Origin: Halothiobacillus sp. 15-55-196
Lineage (GTDB): Bacteria > Pseudomonadota > Gammaproteobacteria > Halothiobacillales > Halothiobacillaceae
NCBI GenBank assembly: GCA_002282715.1
Contig: NCKC01000017.1
Coordinates: 1-36,285, forward strand
Direction of reading: 5' to 3'
DNA length: 36,285 nucleotides
The notes beneath the pieces are model-generated. The model did not search any database. It worked only from the letters and a program-made list of their open reading frames with translations, and was not told the DNA's origin. The translations under genes were made by a program, and so were the position numbers. Shown here piece after piece: positions 18,224 to 27,436 of this stretch (position 1 is its first letter; each line of letters opens with the position of its first letter).

Positions 18224-18943
18224 GTGCCAGTGCGCCAACCCAATCACAAGTCTCTGGCTCCTGTCGACTGGCAGGACGATATCGGCCATCGGCTGATCAC
18301 GCTGATGACGTACAAGGCCGTGGGCACGACCGTGTTCATGACCTTGTTTTTCGTCGCTTATCTGCACCTGCTCCATCATCCGGTCCACCCGGTCACGCTG
18401 ATGCCGCTGACCCCGATCGATCACTGGATCCGTTTCGAACCATGGAGCCTTCCGATCTACCTCACGCTCTGGGTGTATGTTTCCCTGGCACCCGCATTGA
18501 TCGAATCGAAACGGGTATTATTCGGCTACGCTGCGGCAATCGGTGGGGTATGTGTCATCGGGCTGGTGATTTTCTGGTTGTGGCCGACAGCCGTTCCTGC
18601 GCCGCAAATCGACTGGACGCGGTTCCCGGGATTCGGCGCACTGAAAAATGTGGACGGCACCGGCAATGCCTGCCCCTCCCTGCACGTGGCTACGGCGGTG
18701 TTTTCCGGCTTCTGGTTACATCAATTACTCCGGCTGAGTCGAGCGCCATCCTGGCTGCTGATGTTCAATGCCCTGTGGTGCGCGGCGATCATCTACTCGA
18801 CCATGGCCACCAAACAGCATGTCTTTCTGGATGTAGCCGCTGGCGTCGTGCTGGGCGCCGTTGGCGCGATCTTTTCATTGAAGCTGCTTTTGCGGCACGA
18901 AAAGGCAATGCCGCGACGTACAATAGCCAACCCTTCCGCGTAA
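18224..18943 (+). CDS. PAP2-superfamily membrane protein (PSLHV type) in the aryl-polyene locus
   Basis: 239 residues from GTG 18224. The frame is open back to a GTG at 18029, but it contains no ATG before the first membrane helix and the extra 65 residues do not look conserved. About five or six hydrophobic segments are visible. Two catalytic motifs of the PAP2/AUR1 group are present: ACPSLHVATAVFSGFW, with the active-site His, and STMATKQHVFLDVAAG, with the second His and Asp. Such proteins hydrolyse or exchange lipid phosphate groups at the membrane; the AUR1 branch transfers a head group. In this cluster it could act on the lipid anchor of the pigment. It is not among the genes I associate with standard aryl-polyene clusters. 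The ketosynthase starts 16 nt after its stop. Confidence 0.75.
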   Translation: MPVRQPNHKSLAPVDWQDDIGHRLITLMTYKAVGTTVFMTLFFVAYLHLLHHPVHPVTLMPLTPIDHWIRFEPWSLPIYLTLWVYVSLAPALIESKRVLFGYAAAIGGVCVIGLVIFWLWPTAVPAPQIDWTRFPGFGALKNVDGTGNACPSLHVATAVFSGFWLHQLLRLSRAPSWLLMFNALWCAAIIYSTMATKQHVFLDVAAGVVLGAVGAIFSLKLLLRHEKAMPRRTIANPSA

Positions 18944-18959
18944 CGACCAATGCTTTTCC

Positions 18960-20207
18960 ATGTCTGAATCCCGCTTGCCCATCACGCCGCCATCTGGCAC
19001 CAAATCGCCAGCCATGAGCCCGCTGGCCATCAGCCATTTCACCCTGAGTAATGCGCTCGGATTCGGCAAGGCCGCAACGCTCGCGGCATTGCAGGAACGA
19101 CGCAGCGGCCTTATGCCCTGTGATTTTCTCGACATCGCCCTCGACACCTATATCGGCCGCGTGGCCAATCTGGAAAACCTGCCCGTTGTCGATCGTCTTT
19201 CGCCTTTCGATTGCCGCAACAATCGCCTGACACAAGCCGCATTGCGTCAGGATGGGTTCGAGCAGGCGGTGGAGGCGGCCAAGGCCCGTTATGGCGCGGA
19301 TCGCGTCGCCGTGATTGCCGGCACCAGCACATCAGGCATCCTGCATACCGAACTGGCGTTTCGCGAACGCGATCCGGCTAATGGTGCGCTGCCTTCGCCG
19401 CTGCATTACCGCGAAACGCATGAGCTATCTTCCGCACCCGAGTTCGTGCGCCAATATTTTGAGCTGACCGGCCCCGTGCTCTCGATTTCGACGGCCTGCT
19501 CCTCCAGCGCCAAGGTGTTTGCCAGCGGTTGGCGGCTGCTGCAATCGGGCCTTTGTGATGCCGTGATCGTAGGCGGCGTGGACAGCCTGTGCCTGACGAC
19601 GCTCTACGGATTTTCCTCGCTTGAACTCGTCGCCAACGAGCCCTGCCGCCCGGCGGACACTCATCGTGGCGGTATTTCGATTGGCGAGGCCGCCGGATTC
19701 GCATTGCTGGAGCGACGGCCACAGGCACCCGAAGCGGCGTTAGGCTTGCTCGGTTATGGCGAAAGCGTGGACGCACATCACATGTCCACGCCCCATCCCG
19801 AAGGGCTGGGCGCGGAACTGGCGATGCAGCGTGCGCTCGACCGTGCGGGTCTCGCCGCCTGCGATATCGACTACATCAACCTGCACGGCACAGCTTCGCG
19901 AACCAACGACAGCGCCGAGGACAAAGCCGTCAGCCGCCTGTTCGGCAGGGATGTGCCCTGCAGTTCCACCAAGGGCTGGACGGGCCACACGCTGGGCGCG
20001 GCCGGCATTACCGAGGCCATAATCGGGTTGCTGTGCATCGAACATGGTCTGATCCCCGGCAGCCTGCACACCCGGCAGGTCGATCCTGGGTTCACAAGCC
20101 ACATCGTGCTCGACAACGAAACCCGTCCGGTGCGCCGCGTGTTGAGCAATTCATTCGGCTTTGGCGGCAACAATGCCAGCCTGATCGTGGGGCGACTCGA
20201 CACATGA
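18960..20207 (+). CDS. Beta-ketoacyl-ACP synthase (aryl-polyene KS)
   Basis: 415 residues, with M19 as an alternative start. It is a FabF-type condensing enzyme with a complete triad: C180 in SISTACSSS, H309 in INLHGTAS and H343 in WTGHTLGAAG. The C-terminal SFGFGGNNASLIVG is the usual end. It would catalyse decarboxylative condensation of malonyl-ACP onto a growing aryl polyene. The next gene is a truncated KS lacking the cysteine, the KS/CLF pairing typical of type II polyene and aryl-polyene systems. The stop (TGA 20205-20207) overlaps the start of that gene. No clear Shine-Dalgarno is present; coupling to the PAP2-like gene is likely. Confidence 0.93.
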   Translation: MSESRLPITPPSGTKSPAMSPLAISHFTLSNALGFGKAATLAALQERRSGLMPCDFLDIALDTYIGRVANLENLPVVDRLSPFDCRNNRLTQAALRQDGFEQAVEAAKARYGADRVAVIAGTSTSGILHTELAFRERDPANGALPSPLHYRETHELSSAPEFVRQYFELTGPVLSISTACSSSAKVFASGWRLLQSGLCDAVIVGGVDSLCLTTLYGFSSLELVANEPCRPADTHRGGISIGEAAGFALLERRPQAPEAALGLLGYGESVDAHHMSTPHPEGLGAELAMQRALDRAGLAACDIDYINLHGTASRTNDSAEDKAVSRLFGRDVPCSSTKGWTGHTLGAAGITEAIIGLLCIEHGLIPGSLHTRQVDPGFTSHIVLDNETRPVRRVLSNSFGFGGNNASLIVGRLDT

Positions 20208-21088
20208 ACCACTCGACCGACGCGATGACTTCACTCAAGCCGGTTTATCTCGACGGCATCGGCGTATTCGGCCCCGGCATCGCCGACTGGTCGCAGGCCC
20301 GTGCCGTGCTGAACGGCAGCGCAGCGTTCGACCTCGACGCCGATTTGCCACCATTCAACGTCGCCGATCTGCCCGGCACCGAACGCCGCCGCGCGGGGAA
20401 ATCGGTGAAACTCGCCGTCGATCTGGCCGCGCAGGCCGTACACGCCGCCCGGATCGATCCGACGCAACCGGCTGCCGTGTTCGCTTCCACCAGCGGAGAC
20501 ACCAACGTGCTGACGGATATTTGCGCCGCGCTCGCCACCGATGACCGACTGATTTCGCCAATGCGTTTTCACAATTCCGTGCATAACGCCGCTTCCGGCT
20601 ACTGGACCATCGCCCAGAGCAATCGCCAACCCACCACGGCGGTGGCTCTGCATAACCTGACGGCGAGCGCCGGTCTGCTCGAAGCGGCCATTCAGGTCGT
20701 GACTGAACAGATGCCCGTGCTGCTGGTGATTTACGATATTCCTTTCCCACCGCCGCTCGATGCGGCCGAACCGATCGCAACCGTATTCGGCTTGAGTTTT
20801 CTGCTTCGGCCAGAGCGAACCGAACACAGCGTTGCCCAGCTCGCGCTCTCACTCACGGCAGCCAGCGCATCACCCGTTGATACGCTGCCCGATCCGGCAC
20901 TGGAAGCCCTGCGCACCGGTGTCGCCGCAGCGCGCGCCTTGCCCCTGCTGGCTGCGCTGGCAATCGAGCGGAACGGAGCTATGGACGCAACGCACACCGT
21001 CACGCTCGATTACGTTGCGCCGCGTGTGCTGACGCTGGATGTCACAGCGCTCACGGACGCCGTCGATAGCATGAGGAATGCATCATGA
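20204..21088 (+). CDS. Ketosynthase-like chain length factor (ApeC-like, active Cys absent)
   Basis: 294 residues, much shorter than a full KS. It starts PVYLDGIGVFGPGIADW and keeps the N-terminal thiolase half with AVFASTSGDTNV. At the position of the catalytic cysteine it reads SVHNAASGYW (125-134), with no Cys. This is the pattern of the beta-ketoacyl synthase-like protein that pairs with the KS in aryl-polyene clusters (ApeC in E. coli); the heterodimer partner sets chain length or stabilises the active KS. It overlaps the KS stop and the ketoreductase start (ATGA at both ends), fitting stoichiometric coupled expression. Confidence 0.85.
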   Translation: MNHSTDAMTSLKPVYLDGIGVFGPGIADWSQARAVLNGSAAFDLDADLPPFNVADLPGTERRRAGKSVKLAVDLAAQAVHAARIDPTQPAAVFASTSGDTNVLTDICAALATDDRLISPMRFHNSVHNAASGYWTIAQSNRQPTTAVALHNLTASAGLLEAAIQVVTEQMPVLLVIYDIPFPPPLDAAEPIATVFGLSFLLRPERTEHSVAQLALSLTAASASPVDTLPDPALEALRTGVAAARALPLLAALAIERNGAMDATHTVTLDYVAPRVLTLDVTALTDAVDSMRNAS

Positions 21089-21807
21089 AACGCGCGCTCG
21101 TCACCGGCGGCAGCGGTGCCATCGGCGCGGCCATTTGTGAACGCCTTGCCGCGGACGGGCTTGAGGTTCTGGTGCATGCCAACAGCGGCATCGCCCGGGC
21201 CGAAGCCGTCGTGGCGCGCATTCAGGCAGCGGGAGGAACGGCGCGCGCTGTCTGTTTCGATCTTGCCGACTTTGCCGCGACCGATCAAGCCATCGCCGAA
21301 CTGATGGACGAGGAGCACCCGATTCAAGTGCTCGTAAACAATGCGGGCATCCACGATGATGCACCGCTCGCGAGCATGAGCGCCGAGCGGTGGCATCGCG
21401 TCGTCGATATTTCCCTCAACGGGTTTTATCACGTCACCCAACCCCTGTTGCTGCCGATGATCCGCACCCGTTGGGGTCGCATCATCAACATCAGCTCCAT
21501 TGCAGGCGTGATGGGCAACCGCGGGCAGGTGAACTATGCCGCCGCCAAGGCCGGTTTGATCGGCGCCACCAAGGCACTGGCGCAGGAATGTGCCTCGCGG
21601 GGCGTGCTCGTCAATGCGGTTGCCCCCGGTATCATCGAATCACCCATGATCGAATCGGCATTTACGCCGGAGCAGATTCGCCAGTTCGTACCGATGGCGC
21701 GGGCGGGTAAACCGGAGGAAGTCGCCGATCTGGTGGCTTTTCTCGCTTCCGACCGAGCGGCGTACATTACCGGCCAGGTCATCGGCATCAATGGCGGCAT
21801 GGCATGA
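21085..21807 (+). CDS. 3-ketoacyl-ACP reductase (FabG-like KR of the aryl-polyene locus)
   Basis: 240 residues of the classical short-chain dehydrogenase type. The NADPH-binding TGGSGAIG (7-14), NNAG at 85-88, the triad S138, Y151, K155 (YAAAK) and the end GQVIGINGGMA are visible. It should reduce the beta-keto group after each condensation. The dehydratase that must follow to give a polyene is not encoded in this window. Start and stop overlap both neighbours by ATGA. Confidence 0.93.
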   Translation: MKRALVTGGSGAIGAAICERLAADGLEVLVHANSGIARAEAVVARIQAAGGTARAVCFDLADFAATDQAIAELMDEEHPIQVLVNNAGIHDDAPLASMSAERWHRVVDISLNGFYHVTQPLLLPMIRTRWGRIINISSIAGVMGNRGQVNYAAAKAGLIGATKALAQECASRGVLVNAVAPGIIESPMIESAFTPEQIRQFVPMARAGKPEEVADLVAFLASDRAAYITGQVIGINGGMA

Positions 21808-22496
21808 CACCTCAAAAACCCGCTCCCACGCCCCGTGCGTTCATGCTGAGTTTCGATGATGGCCCGTTGCCGGGGAAAACCGATGCGGTGCTGGATGTGC
21901 TGAGCCGGTTTCGCGGCGAGGACGGTGAACCGCTGCGCGCCGGGTTTTTCATGGTCGGCGATGCGCCGGAGCGCTTTCTGGCCGGGCGACGCTATTTCGC
22001 CCCGTATGAACTGTGGTGGCGCAAAGGCAGCATGCGCCGCCACCCCGAACTGGTGGCACGCGCGCTGGCCGAGGGGCATATCATCGGCAATCACACGGTG
22101 CATCACGTCTGGGCACGCTGGCCCGCCTACCGCCATATGGATGCGGTGCGCGAAGAAATCCAAGGCTGGGAAGAACACGCCGAGGCCGCGGGCTGGAATC
22201 ACCCAACCGCCCCGCGACTGTTCCGTGCCCCATACCTGCTGCACACCCCGACCATGACCGCCGCCGCGACCGAACTCGGCTACCGGATCGTCGGCGGGCA
22301 GACCGTGGGCGATGCGACGCCTCGCAATGGACTTCGAGCTGTCGAGCAGCAGATCCGCCACATCCTGAACACGCCGGACACACAACCTGCATTGCTTATT
22401 TTTCATGACATCCGCCCCGTCACCACCTGTCATCTGGGCGCGCTTCTCGACCGCTTGCAGCTTGAGGGGCACGATTTACGGCATTTTTCGGCTTAG
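21804..22496 (+). CDS. Polysaccharide deacetylase family (NodB fold) protein, last gene of the pigment operon
   Basis: 230 residues without an obvious signal peptide. The NodB motifs are present: FMLSFDDGPLPGKTDA with the metal-binding Asp pair, GNHTVHHVW with the HxxxH-like metal site, and a late LLIFHD. The family removes N- or O-acetyl groups from sugars with a divalent metal. Together with the GT2 gene it hints that a sugar is part of the final product or its anchor. It is coupled by ATGA to the ketoreductase gene. The 71-nt gap that follows holds a small CTGATT/AATCAG hairpin (near 22510-22525), not a strong terminator. Confidence 0.87.
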   Translation: MTPQKPAPTPRAFMLSFDDGPLPGKTDAVLDVLSRFRGEDGEPLRAGFFMVGDAPERFLAGRRYFAPYELWWRKGSMRRHPELVARALAEGHIIGNHTVHHVWARWPAYRHMDAVREEIQGWEEHAEAAGWNHPTAPRLFRAPYLLHTPTMTAAATELGYRIVGGQTVGDATPRNGLRAVEQQIRHILNTPDTQPALLIFHDIRPVTTCHLGALLDRLQLEGHDLRHFSA

Positions 22497-22567
22497 CGTG
22501 AAAAGACCTGATTTTTGAATCAGTGCGCATGCCCTCTTTCTAAGCGTTCTAAGCGTTGAACGGGGGG

Positions 22568-23212
22568 TTATTTCGGCGGATCGATTTTTCCCATGACGCT
22601 GGCGTTGCAACGAAACCATCCCGCAATGCTGGTGCGCGGGTGTTGCGTGGGCAATACCTCATGGGGCATGGACTCACTCATAAAGACGACCAGCTTGCCC
22701 ATTTCGGGCGCTATTACGGCCAGTGTGTCCTCGGTATTCTCGCCGTAGATCACCAGCTCGCCGCCCCAATCGGCCCGCCACTCTGGGTTCAGGTAACAAA
22801 CGACGGACACCATCCGGCTGGCCCGCCCGCGAAAGCTGTCGAGGTGTTTTTTGTAGAAGCCGCCCGGCTGGTAGCGCGCAAAATGGCATTCGTATTCGAA
22901 CAAGCCCAAAAACAAACTGCGGTTGAGGTAGGTTTGCAGCTCGGCCATCTGGTCGAGGTACGCCTTTTGCGCGGCTGTGCGCCCATCGAACCATTTGATT
23001 TCATCGCGACGAATGGTTGCGTTGACCTGATGGATCACCCCGCGGCCTACCCCGGCGGGTTCCAGATGACCGTCGGCCTCGTGCTGCTCGGCTTCTGCCA
23101 ATAGGGCCTGGCACAAGGACGTACTCAAGGCCTGTGGCCATTGATACCAACCGCGCGCCACGAGGGCATCAACCAGCGGCGCGTACCGCTCGGGCGTGTC
23201 GTCTTGAGACAT
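22568..23212 (-). CDS. 2OG-Fe(II) oxygenase (SM-20/prolyl-hydroxylase-like)
   Basis: 214 residues. The double-stranded beta-helix core shows the iron triad: the HxD of KKHLDSFRGR and the distal His in SMPHEVLPT, with the 2-oxoglutarate Arg in RTSIAGWFR. Such enzymes hydroxylate proteins or small molecules with O2 and 2-oxoglutarate. The substrate is unknown. It converges on the pigment operon and is followed on its own strand by nothing in the operon sense; the SDR gene lies 44 nt upstream in the same direction. Confidence 0.88.
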   Translation of the reverse strand: MSQDDTPERYAPLVDALVARGWYQWPQALSTSLCQALLAEAEQHEADGHLEPAGVGRGVIHQVNATIRRDEIKWFDGRTAAQKAYLDQMAELQTYLNRSLFLGLFEYECHFARYQPGGFYKKHLDSFRGRASRMVSVVCYLNPEWRADWGGELVIYGENTEDTLAVIAPEMGKLVVFMSESMPHEVLPTQHPRTSIAGWFRCNASVMGKIDPPK

Positions 23213-23256
23213 GGGTGGCTCTTAAAAAACTTGGGTCATGAAGGGCTCTTAAGAAA

Positions 23257-24162
23257 TTAAGGACAGCTTGCCAGCGTGGTCGCCAGATCCGGGTAGCGCG
23301 GTTGCCAGTCGAGCGCCTGCTGGATGGCGCGGGCGTCGATCCGCTTGGATTCGGTTAAAAATTCACGCGCCATCGGCGAGGATTGCGCCAGCACGTCCGC
23401 GAGCGGCAAACAAGGGGGCGCGGGTAAATCAAAATGCGCCGCCGTGTTCACATAGAACTCTGTCATCGGGCGGGGATTGTTGTCGCTGATGTTGAACACA
23501 CCGGCTACCGGCGCGGCCTGTTCTACCCGTGCAATCAGGCGTGTGTAGATATCGGCCAAGTCATCGGCATGAATGCGATTGGACCAAGGCGATTCTTCGG
23601 GACAAACGACCGGCGCGCCCGCACGAATCCGCTCCAGCGGCAGGCGATCGCAGGCGTACAGGCCGGTCAGCCGCAGCACGGTCAAGGGTACGCTATGAGC
23701 GGCACACCACTGCCCGAAGCGGGTTTCGGCATCCAGACGGCGGCGGCCACGATCATGCGCGGGCTTTGGGGGCGTGTGTTCATCGACCCAGGCGCCGTCC
23801 TGATCGCCATACACGGCGGTGGTGCTGGCATAAATCACCACGCTGGGGCGTTGATGATCGGGCACAGCCGCAAGCCAATTGGCCACGCGGGTGTCCGACT
23901 CGCCTGATCGGGCGGGCGGGGCGAAATAGAGCCAGATGGCCTGAGTGGGTATATTGACTGTCGATGCCATTTGATCGAGATCGATGGCCACGGACGCCCA
24001 ATGGCCACGATGCGTGACCGGGCAGAACGGGACCTGTCGCGAGAAAGCCGTGATGGCGTGATCCGGATGACGCTCAGCCACGCGCCGGGCAATATCGCCG
24101 TAACCGATAATGACCAAGGGCAAGGTGGTCCTGTTTGAATACTGATCTCTTTCACTGGACAT
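23257..24162 (-). CDS. NAD(P)-dependent SDR of the YeeZ/epimerase type
   Basis: 301 residues from ATG 24162, the likeliest start because GGAG lies about 11 nt upstream; it overlaps the murJ end by 11 nt. The Rossmann opening VIIGYGDIARRVA and the YASTTAVYGDQDG block, giving the active Tyr region, mark an extended or atypical SDR. The C-terminal half resembles the YeeZ family. The reaction is not known for this family. It is downstream of murJ in the same orientation. Confidence 0.82.
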   Translation of the reverse strand: MSSERDQYSNRTTLPLVIIGYGDIARRVAERHPDHAITAFSRQVPFCPVTHRGHWASVAIDLDQMASTVNIPTQAIWLYFAPPARSGESDTRVANWLAAVPDHQRPSVVIYASTTAVYGDQDGAWVDEHTPPKPAHDRGRRRLDAETRFGQWCAAHSVPLTVLRLTGLYACDRLPLERIRAGAPVVCPEESPWSNRIHADDLADIYTRLIARVEQAAPVAGVFNISDNNPRPMTEFYVNTAAHFDLPAPPCLPLADVLAQSSPMAREFLTESKRIDARAIQQALDWQPRYPDLATTLASCP

Positions 24163-25717
24163 TTTTAAGTTGCTCCCATACACGGCGGGGGTGAAGCCCG
24201 GCCAGCCAGCCACTGAGGGCGTATACGCCCGCCCCGCCGCCGATCAATAAAACAAGCCAAACGATCCGCGTCAAGGCGTTGGCGTCGGTCCACTGTATCG
24301 CATCGGGTCGCAACCAGAGCAACACTGCCGCCATCACGAGTGTAGCGGCCAGCACCTGGCGCAAGAATAACCATAAGGCCGGATCGGGTTTCCAGGCATC
24401 ACGTTTTTTCAAAAAATACGCCAGCAAGCCGAAATTGACCCAGGCGGCCATCGCGGTGGTGAGCGCCAGGCCCGCATGGGCGGCATAACCGCCGAACAGG
24501 AACATCCAGGGCAAAACAATGATGGCCTTGAACGACAGGTTAGCCCCGACCGCGACCATGCCGATCTTGACCGGTGTTTTCGTATCCTGCCGCGCGTAGA
24601 AACCCGGCGCGAACATCTTGATCAGCAAAAAGGCGGGCAAACCCAGCGCATAGGCGGACATCGCCAGGGCAACCATGTGCGTGTCGAACGCGTTGAACGA
24701 GCCGTATTCGAACAGGGTTGCCAGCATCGGTTGCGCCAGCACCACCAGTCCCGCGCAGATCGGCAGCCCCAACAACACGGTGAACTTGATCGCCCAGTTG
24801 AGCGTGCCGGAAAAATCACCGTGATCGGTGCGGCTGTATGCGCGAGAGAGTTTGGGCAGAATCACCGTGGAAATCGCCACGCCGAAAACACCCAGCGGAA
24901 GCTCGACCAGCCGATCGCTGTAGTACAGCCACGACACGCTACCCACCATCAGCATGGAGGCCAGAATCGTATCGACCAGCAGGTTGATCTGTGTAATCGA
25001 GGCGCCGAACATCGCCGGGATCATCAAGCGGATGGTTTTGCGCACCCCCACGTGTCGACCGAATCGTGGGCGCGGCAACAAACCCAGTCTCGCCAGAAAA
25101 GGCAGCAGGAAGAACAACTGCAAAATCCCGGCAAAAAACACGCCCCAGGCCAGCGCCATCACCGGTTCCTTGAACCAGGGTGCAGCAACGAGGGTGGCGG
25201 CAATCAGCGAAACATTGAGCCAGATCGGCGCCAGCGCAGGCATACCGAACCGGCCGAAGGCGTTGAGCGTACTGGCGGCAAAAGCCGTCAGCGAGATGAA
25301 AAACAGATACGGGAACGTGATCCAGAGCATGTGCGCAGCGAGCGCCCGTTGCGCCGGATCATCCGAAAAGCCCGGTGCAAAGACAGTAATGACCAGCGGC
25401 GCGGCACTGATGCCCAAGCCGACGACCACGATCAACACCGCCGCCAGCGTGCCGAACATATGATCGATAAAATCCTTGAGTTCCGCCCGGGTACTTTTTT
25501 CCCGATATTCCGACAACACCGGCACGAACGCCTGCTGGAATGCGCCTTCGGCAAACAGGCGACGCAGGAAATTGGGGATCTTGAACACCACGAAAAACGC
25601 ATCCGTGGCCGGGCTGGCACCAAAGACGCGCGCCAAGAGCATGTCACGCACGAAACCCAGTACGCGCGAAACCATCGTCATGCTGCTGATCAGCGCGGTG
25701 GAACGCAGTAGGCCCAT
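24152..25717 (-). CDS. murJ: Lipid II flippase MurJ (MviN)
   Basis: 521 residues with about 14 membrane helices. It opens MGLLRSTALISSMTMVSRVLGFVRDMLLARVFGA, shown here only to residue position 34 as separate blocks: STALIS, TMVSRVLGFVRD, and ARVFGAS, all typical of MurJ. Conserved FAEGAFQQAFVPV and the MLPKLS-like loop (VILPKLSRAYS) are also present. MurJ moves lipid-linked peptidoglycan precursor to the periplasmic face of the inner membrane and is essential in most Gram-negatives. It begins 28 nt after the dapE stop in the same direction, so a cell-wall and lysine-pathway unit is plausible. Confidence 0.95.
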   Translation of the reverse strand: MGLLRSTALISSMTMVSRVLGFVRDMLLARVFGASPATDAFFVVFKIPNFLRRLFAEGAFQQAFVPVLSEYREKSTRAELKDFIDHMFGTLAAVLIVVVGLGISAAPLVITVFAPGFSDDPAQRALAAHMLWITFPYLFFISLTAFAASTLNAFGRFGMPALAPIWLNVSLIAATLVAAPWFKEPVMALAWGVFFAGILQLFFLLPFLARLGLLPRPRFGRHVGVRKTIRLMIPAMFGASITQINLLVDTILASMLMVGSVSWLYYSDRLVELPLGVFGVAISTVILPKLSRAYSRTDHGDFSGTLNWAIKFTVLLGLPICAGLVVLAQPMLATLFEYGSFNAFDTHMVALAMSAYALGLPAFLLIKMFAPGFYARQDTKTPVKIGMVAVGANLSFKAIIVLPWMFLFGGYAAHAGLALTTAMAAWVNFGLLAYFLKKRDAWKPDPALWLFLRQVLAATLVMAAVLLWLRPDAIQWTDANALTRIVWLVLLIGGGAGVYALSGWLAGLHPRRVWEQLKNVQ

Positions 25718-25745
25718 GGCAGTCAGTGACCGGCGCGCTTAAGAA

Positions 25746-26897
25746 TCATTGCGCCGCTGCCAGTTGGTGGAGCAGGGTCTCATAAATGCGCGACAAGTCG
25801 ATGAGGTGCGCCGTAGGCACCCGCTCGTCGATCTGATGAATCGTCGCGTTCAACGGGCCGAGTTCGATCACCTCGGCCCCGGTCGGGGCAATGAACCGGC
25901 CATCGGAGGTGCCGCCCGCCGTGGACGGCAACGGTTTGACACCGGTCACGGCCGCCACAGCCGCTTCCACGGCATGGACGAACGGGCCCTGTTTCGTGAG
26001 GAAGGGTTGGCCCGAAATCGACCAGTTCAAGCTGTGTCGTAGTTGGTGTTTTTCCAGCAACGCTTTGATACGGGATTGAATTTTCTCCACGCTGCTTTCG
26101 GTGTTGAAGCGCAGATTGAACTGCACCTGTAATTGACCGGGAATCACGTTGTTCGCGCCCGTCCCCGCATGGATATTGGCGATTTGCAGGGTGGACGGCG
26201 GGAAGTGTGCGTTGCCCTGATCCCATTCAATGGCCGTGAGTTCGGCCAGAAACGGCGCGGCGCGGTGCACGGGGTTATCGGCCAGATGCGGGTAGGCGAC
26301 GTGGCCCTGTTTGCCGTGGATGACGAGATTACCCGTGATCGAACCGCGACGACCGATCTTGTATTCATCGCCCAGTCGCTCGCGGCTGGAGGGCTCACCC
26401 ACCAGGCACCAGTCGATTTGCTCGTCGCGCTCGCGCAACCACTCGATGACCTTGACCGTGCCATCGACGGCCACGCCTTCTTCATCGCTAGTAATCAAAA
26501 AAGCAATGCGAAACGGTGGTTCAGGCGTAGTCTGCACAAAACGCTCGATGGCCGTGACCATCGCCGCGATCGAGCCTTTCATATCCGCGCTGCCGCGGCC
26601 GATCAGCACGTCATCGACGATATTCGCGGCAAACGGCGGCTGGCTCCAGGCAGCGGCATCGCCCGTCGGCACCACGTCGGTGTGCCCGGCAAAACAGAAC
26701 AACGGGCCGGATGATCCGCGCACGGCCCAGAGATTGTCGACCGTGCCGAACGGCAAGGGCGTGATCGTAAAACCCAAGGCCGCCAGGCGCTCCGCCAACA
26801 GTGGCTGACAGCCCGCATCTTCGGGCGTGACCGAGGCGCGGCGGATCAGATCCTGCGCCAGGGCAATGGTGGGGTCGGGATGGAGCGCTTCGTTCAT
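25746..26897 (-). CDS. dapE: Succinyl-diaminopimelate desuccinylase
   Basis: 383 residues from ATG 26897. M20 dizinc hydrolase with the metal ligands in [12 protein letters not shown] and the [13 protein letters not shown] block carrying the catalytic Glu. The dimerisation insert and the C-terminal SGGTSDGR-like [11 protein letters not shown] with the last His region follow. It makes LL-diaminopimelate for peptidoglycan and lysine. The start overlaps the stop of the YffB-like gene (ATGA), a gene pair widely conserved in gammaproteobacteria. Confidence 0.95.
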   Translation of the reverse strand: MNEALHPDPTIALAQDLIRRASVTPEDAGCQPLLAERLAALGFTITPLPFGTVDNLWAVRGSSGPLFCFAGHTDVVPTGDAAAWSQPPFAANIVDDVLIGRGSADMKGSIAAMVTAIERFVQTTPEPPFRIAFLITSDEEGVAVDGTVKVIEWLRERDEQIDWCLVGEPSSRERLGDEYKIGRRGSITGNLVIHGKQGHVAYPHLADNPVHRAAPFLAELTAIEWDQGNAHFPPSTLQIANIHAGTGANNVIPGQLQVQFNLRFNTESSVEKIQSRIKALLEKHQLRHSLNWSISGQPFLTKQGPFVHAVEAAVAAVTGVKPLPSTAGGTSDGRFIAPTGAEVIELGPLNATIHQIDERVPTAHLIDLSRIYETLLHQLAAAQ

Positions 26898-27265
26898 GCT
26901 GGCACCTTGTCGGTAGTCGCTTGGGTTAGGCTTTTTTGCCATTGCTCTGGATCGAAACCGATCAAGGTGAATTGATCCGACACCAGAACCGGACGTTTGA
27001 TCAGGCTGGGATTACTCAAAGCGGCTGCGCGTGCAGTGGCTGTGGTCATCGCATTACGTTCGGCTTCCGGCAAACGGCGCCAGCTTGTGCCTCGACGATT
27101 GATCACCGTTTCCCAACCGAACTCACTCAGCCAGCGTTCCAGCAGTTCTTCTGGCACACCGGCCAACTTGTAATCATGAAACTGGTAATCCACGCCGTGA
27201 TCGGTTAGCCAGACACGGGCTTTCTTCACGGTGTCGCATTGGGGAATTCCGAATAAAGTCATCAT
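26894..27265 (-). CDS. ArsC/Spx-family protein (YffB-like)
   Basis: 123 residues from ATG 27265, or 122 from the adjacent ATG 27262. The thioredoxin-like fold starts [16 protein letters not shown] with a single redox cysteine, then [16 protein letters not shown] and the IKRPVLV block that holds the cis-Pro. It belongs to the YffB branch of arsenate-reductase-like proteins, which are generally not arsenate reductases and are glutathione-dependent thiol proteins of uncertain role. Coupled to dapE by ATGA. No arsenic genes are nearby. Confidence 0.87.
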   Translation of the reverse strand: MMTLFGIPQCDTVKKARVWLTDHGVDYQFHDYKLAGVPEELLERWLSEFGWETVINRRGTSWRRLPEAERNAMTTATARAAALSNPSLIKRPVLVSDQFTLIGFDPEQWQKSLTQATTDKVPA

Positions 27266-27436
27266 GTTTATTAATACGCTGTGCAAGTGATTTGTATTGT
27301 TCAAGATAGATAAGTTTGATTCGCGGCACGTTCACCGATTACTAAAATACGAAGAGATTAAAAAAACCGCCAACCAATGGGATGCCTCACACACAGAGGC
27401 TGCGCCAAACCAATCGTTTTCATTGAGGAGCCATCC

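Noticed and set aside
22540..22560. Tandem TAAGCGTT repeat after the pigment operon
   Set aside because: Only two copies of about 9 bases; too short to call a repeat array.
24476..25711. Plus-strand 411-residue frame opposite murJ
   Set aside because: Antisense shadow of murJ, highly charged with no fold signature.
26894..27265. Arsenate resistance gene
   Set aside because: The protein is of the YffB branch beside dapE; no arsR, arsB or related genes are present.
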